Source: Diploptera punctata
Lineage: Eukaryota; Arthropoda; Insecta; Blattodea; Blaberidae
DNA length: 64,000 bases
Reading direction: 5' to 3'
Assembly: GCA_030220185.1 (NCBI GenBank)
Contig: JASPKZ010010192.1
Span: 1-64,000 of the forward strand
This document shows positions 61,562 through 64,000 of the stretch, one piece after another (the first letter of the stretch is position 1; each line of letters begins with the position of its first letter). The position numbers were made by a program, and so were the translations under genes. The notes beneath the pieces are model-generated. The model saw nothing but the letters and a program-made list of their open reading frames with translations. It was not told the DNA's origin and made no database searches.

Positions 61562-61701
61562 CTTGCATTCATTCCAGTAATCGTCCAGCCATGTTTCAGA
61601 CAAAGGTCCTCGGCCAGTTTTCTGAGAAACATATATTTTTGGATCTTCTTCACGCACGTAATCAGCTCCATAAAGCTGATCTTTTACTACGTCAATCAGA
61701 T
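61562..61701 (-). CDS. rdgB: rdgB exon b, PITP domain
   Basis: Continues the PITP domain: LIDVVKDQLYGADYVREEDP, then VSQKTGRGPL and ETWLDDYWNECK. The acceptor (tttcag) lies just above 61701 and the donor (GTATAA) just below 61562. The exon starts in phase 2 (completing a GAT codon with the previous exon) and ends in phase 0. A minus-oriented SINE lies about 90 bp downstream and a 1.2-kb Penelope-like insertion lies 80 bp upstream, so the exon is tightly hemmed in by repeats but intact. Confidence 0.93.
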
Positions 61702-61864
61702 CTGAAATATATCATTTATATAACAGTGCAAAAACACACATTTTATTTACAACAAAAATTCATAATTTTTAAAAATATATAATTGTAGGCTTTCACAGCC
61801 GGCGTCGTGATCCATATTTGGTTAGTATTCCGGGCTTATAGGCCGTGGTCTGGTTGTCTTCTTA

Positions 61865-61905
61865 CTCGACGTTTCATCTACTGCTGAGGTAGACCTCATC
61901 AGGAG
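61865..61905 (-). ncRNA. hammerhead ribozyme motif (canonical CUGAUGA core)
   Basis: Minus strand: CTC/GAG stem I, CTGATGA, stem II GTCTAC/GTAGAT (6 bp, one G-U), GAAA, a two-base stem III, C as cleavage base. Confidence 0.74.
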
Positions 61906-62274
61906 ATACTGCGTGCTCTCTGTGAACTCCTCAACAGTCGGCTGCAGACTGGCTGGTCGTTGGAAACTGTCTCTCTATTTATAGCTAAACCCCGGGTGGT
62001 GGGGGGGTTTTCTGCGCAGACCAAGTTTTGTGCTGTTGTGCCGTTTGCAGAAGTCATAGGCTTCGTTGTCGTGTTATGCAGTGCTGGGATCCAAATTTTG
62101 TTTATCTTCATGGTTTCTTCTTTTTTGTTGAAGGAATTTTTATGTTTATATATTTCAATGGCTTCTCTGTACAGTCTGGTGTAGTAATGTGATGTCTGTG
62201 ATAATACCTGAGTATCTTCGAATCCCAAGAAATATAGGCCCAAAAACGAAAACAAGGAAGAGACAAATGGTAAG

Positions 62275-62913
62275 GTTTACCTACCTTATATCAAAACAAC
62301 AACAGAAAAAATTGGACGAATATTAAAGAAATACAACATAGCAACAACCTACAAACCAACACAAAAAATCAGCAATATACTGCGCCCAGCCAAAGACACT
62401 AGAAATCCTTTAAGTCATGCCGGTATATATCGTATCCCGTGCAGTTGTGGAGAGGTGTACATCGGTACAACAAAAAGAATGATCAACACAAGATTACAAG
62501 AACACATGAGACACTGCAGACTAAAACAAAATGAAAAATCGGCCGTAGCGGAACACTTGATGAACAACCAACAACATATTATAAGATTCGAAGATACTCA
62601 GGTATTATCACAAACATCACATTACTACACCAGACTATACAGAGAAGCCATTGAAATATATAAACATAAAAATTCCTTCAACAAAAAAGAAGAAACCATG
62701 AAGATAAACAAAATTTGGATCCCAGCACTGCATAACACGACAACGAAGCCTATGACTTCTGCAAATGGCACTACAGCACAAAACTCGGTCCGCGCAGAAA
62801 ACCCCCCCCCCACCACCCGAGGTTTAGCTATAAATAGAGAGACAGTTTCCAACGACCAGCCAGTCTGCAGCCGACTGTTGAGGAGTTCACAGAGAGCACG
62901 CAGTATCTCCTGA
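62275..62913 (+). CDS. GIY-YIG endonuclease ORF of second PLE family (N-truncated)
   Basis: Open throughout: LPYIKTTTEKIGRILKKYNI, PAKDTRNPLSHAGIYRIPCS, CGEVYIGTTKRMINTRLQEH, MRHCRLKQNEKSAVAEHLMN. GIY, YIG, the following Arg and the EKSAVAEH motif are intact, so the nuclease domain looks complete; the RT that should precede it is absent. The inverted left arm repeats only the C-terminal part. Longest undamaged PLE frame in the window. Confidence 0.8.
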   Translation, partial: VYLPYIKTTTEKIGRILKKYNIATTYKPTQKISNILRPAKDTRNPLSHAGIYRIPCSCGEVYIGTTKRMINTRLQEHMRHCRLKQNEKSAVAEHLMNNQQHIIRFEDTQVLSQTSHYYTRLYREAIEIYKHKNSFNKKEETMKINKIWIPALHNTTTKPMTSANGTTAQNSVRAENPPPTTRGLAINRETVSNDQPVCSRLLRSSQRARSIS

Positions 62914-62947
62914 TGAGGTCTACCGCAGCAGTAGACGAAATGTCGAG
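62907..62947 (+). ncRNA. hammerhead ribozyme motif (canonical CUGAUGA core)
   Basis: CTC (62907-62909), CTGATGA (62910-62916), stem II GTCTAC/GTAGAC perfect, GAAA, TGTC with C at 62944, GAG (62945-62947). Mirror of 61865-61905. Confidence 0.76.
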
Positions 62948-63017
62948 TATGAAGACAACCAGACCATGGCCTATAAGCCCGGAAGACGAACCAAATATGG
63001 ATTTTAAAAATATATTT

Positions 63018-63402
63018 AGGAAATAACAGTATGATGTTTAATTATTAATGAATTGGTTATTTTTCTTGATTTTTATGCAGACCAGTTTTGTCGCTTCTCT
63101 GCAACATAGTCGATGCATTACAACTGTAGCCTTGTGGTTGTCCATCCTGCAAGTTGATTTCTGCTCCTTCTGCTGGCTGACTGATGAACTTCCAAATCAA
63201 ATTTTTTTTTCTCTTTCACCAGGAAAAAAGAGAAAGAAATATTGATTTGTAAGTTCATCCATCAGCCAGAAGAGGGAGCAGAAATTAACCTACAGGGTAG
63301 ACAACTGTAAAACAACAGTTAGAATGCATCGACAATGTCACACAAAAGCGATGAAATCTAGTCTGCATAAAAAACAAGAAAAATAACCAACTCATTAATA
63401 AT
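63018..63402. mobile_element. palindromic PLE of the 9.9-kb subfamily
   Basis: Arms TTTTCTTGATTTTTATGCAG and TGCATAAAAAACAAGAAAAA; centre near 63225 (AGGAAAAAAGAGAAAG). The variant hammerhead cores have become TCGACAA/TCGACTA and are decayed. Confidence 0.72.
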
Positions 63403-63655
63403 TACATTTCCATCGTCATTAGCCTCTCATCAACAGGTGTTATGTCGTTTCTTGGCAGTTTTCTTCTTCCTTCTAGCAATGGACCGATGAACATAACACC
63501 GGTCGATGAGAAGCTACTGATGATGGAGATAAGCTCTGAAACTGCAGTCTAGAAGAAAAAGGATATGAGGTGAGGTAATAAAAACATTAATTTAATTCTT
63601 AAATTAAACCTCATAGTGTTTTTTCCTTGTGAAAGTTAAATAAAAAAAACCTTTG
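63403..63655. mobile_element. short palindromic PLE of the 53.4-kb subfamily
   Basis: CATCGTCATTAGCCTCTCAT left arm, GATGAGAAGCTACTGATGAT right arm, tail TTAAATTAAACCTCATAGTG then TTTTTTCCTTGTGAAAGTTA. The left arm is truncated inside its hammerhead. Confidence 0.75.
63514..63552 (+). ncRNA. hammerhead ribozyme motif (canonical core)
   Basis: CTA/TAG stem I, CTGATGA (63517-63523), stem II GGAG/CTCT (one G-U), GAAA, AC-TGCA-GT, C at 63549 as cleavage base (A in the 53.8-kb sister). Confidence 0.72.
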
Positions 63656-63834
63656 TCAAAAGAGTGATGATCTTTCACCGAAAAAACATAACCATCAAGA
63701 AATGCAAACATGGGTTCCACTGGGTAAAATTATCCAGAGGTGAAATAGTCCTGTGCAGGATTATTTCAACATACACATGTATTAACTTAACTTAGAATTT
63801 AAGTAAACAAATATGGAGGATTTAAGTAACTTAC

Positions 63835-64000
63835 CAGTAACTCTGTTCCTGAGATCGCTGCCCGACAGCCCAAACACATTCTCTTGATGTCCGTTGTCAG
63901 CGTAATAATATGTTTCTATCTCAAGAGAAAATTTTTCCACAAAAGGGCAAGTGTAACGTGTTTTAGTGTACGGATAAGCATTCCACGCCTCCTCTTCAAC
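63835..64000 (-). CDS. rdgB: rdgB exon a, PITP domain (partial at window edge)
   Basis: First visible exon of a minus-strand rdgB/PITPNM gene; it continues beyond 64000. It reads without stops through NAYPYTKTRYTCPFVEKFSL and YYYADNGHQENVF, the conserved N-terminal phosphatidylinositol-transfer (PITP) fold, and ends at a GTAAGT donor (63829-63834), leaving one base of a split codon. Family knowledge: rdgB proteins move phosphatidylinositol and phosphatidic acid between ER and plasma membrane during phospholipase C signalling. The identity rests on the 14 exons reading in order with matching splice phases. The start codon and promoter are outside the window. Confidence 0.93.

Larger units (their letters stand above)
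61781..63001 (+). mobile_element. Penelope-like element, second family, with inverted left arm
   Basis: TTTTAAAAATATAT at 61767-61780 and 63002-63015. The left arm (61781-62235) is an inverse copy of the right end (62580-63001), about 95% alike by eye, including the terminal GGGCTTATAGGCC-type sequence. The unique part starts at 62275 with GKVYLPYIKTTTEKIGRILK. RT is missing; hammerheads at both ends. Confidence 0.85.

Overview
This is a eukaryotic, almost certainly insect, genomic window. It is AT-rich, has no prokaryotic operon structure, and holds one large host gene on the minus strand whose long introns are packed with transposable elements. The gene is the orthologue of Drosophila rdgB (vertebrate PITPNM/Nir family). 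Fourteen exons were placed, running from the window's right edge (the PITP lipid-transfer domain at 64000-55583) through an acidic FFAT-bearing linker (55583-25886) and the central region and DDHD domain (23110-2980). The 5' end of the gene lies beyond position 64000, and the C-terminal part (the LNS2 domain, by family knowledge) lies beyond position 1. No promoter or polyadenylation region is in view. The high copy number of Penelope-like elements, mariner-type elements and tRNA-derived SINEs would fit a large polyneopteran genome such as a cockroach, but that is only an inference.

Layout from left to right. 1-2980: a LINE reverse-transcriptase fragment, a Penelope-like (PLE) GIY-YIG ORF with a hammerhead motif, a SINE, and a LINE 3' end with 13-bp target-site duplications (TSDs). 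2980-17435: seven rdgB exons separated by SINE dimers, palindromic PLEs, a TIR element (4836-5406) and a twin-primed LINE (8263-8862). 17435-26000: three more exons in a segment where two exons carry single-base indels, plus a mariner (24444-25811) nested in a PLE. 26000-48281: a 22-kb intron with LINEs, mariner-type elements, a longer PLE (41770-42910) and AT-rich sequence without recognisable features. 48281-64000: the N-terminal exons, with nested LINE/PLE/SINE insertions and a second PLE family (61781-63001).

The most interesting layer is RNA. The PLE copies are mostly short palindromic (arm-to-arm) insertions, and their arms carry hammerhead-ribozyme motifs on both strands, many with complete canonical cores (CUGANGA, stem II, GAAA, stem III, UH) and complementary stem I strands. 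A second sequence subfamily consistently shows UUGANAA instead of CUGANGA. This changes C3 and G8 together and would keep the C3-G8 pair as U-A. Several PLE insertions are bounded by identical direct repeats of 11-13 bp, most often 12 bp. Three TA-target DNA transposons landed inside the hammerhead portion of PLE arms, and a tRNA-headed 300-bp repeat occurs as inverted and tandem dimers like the PLE arms themselves.
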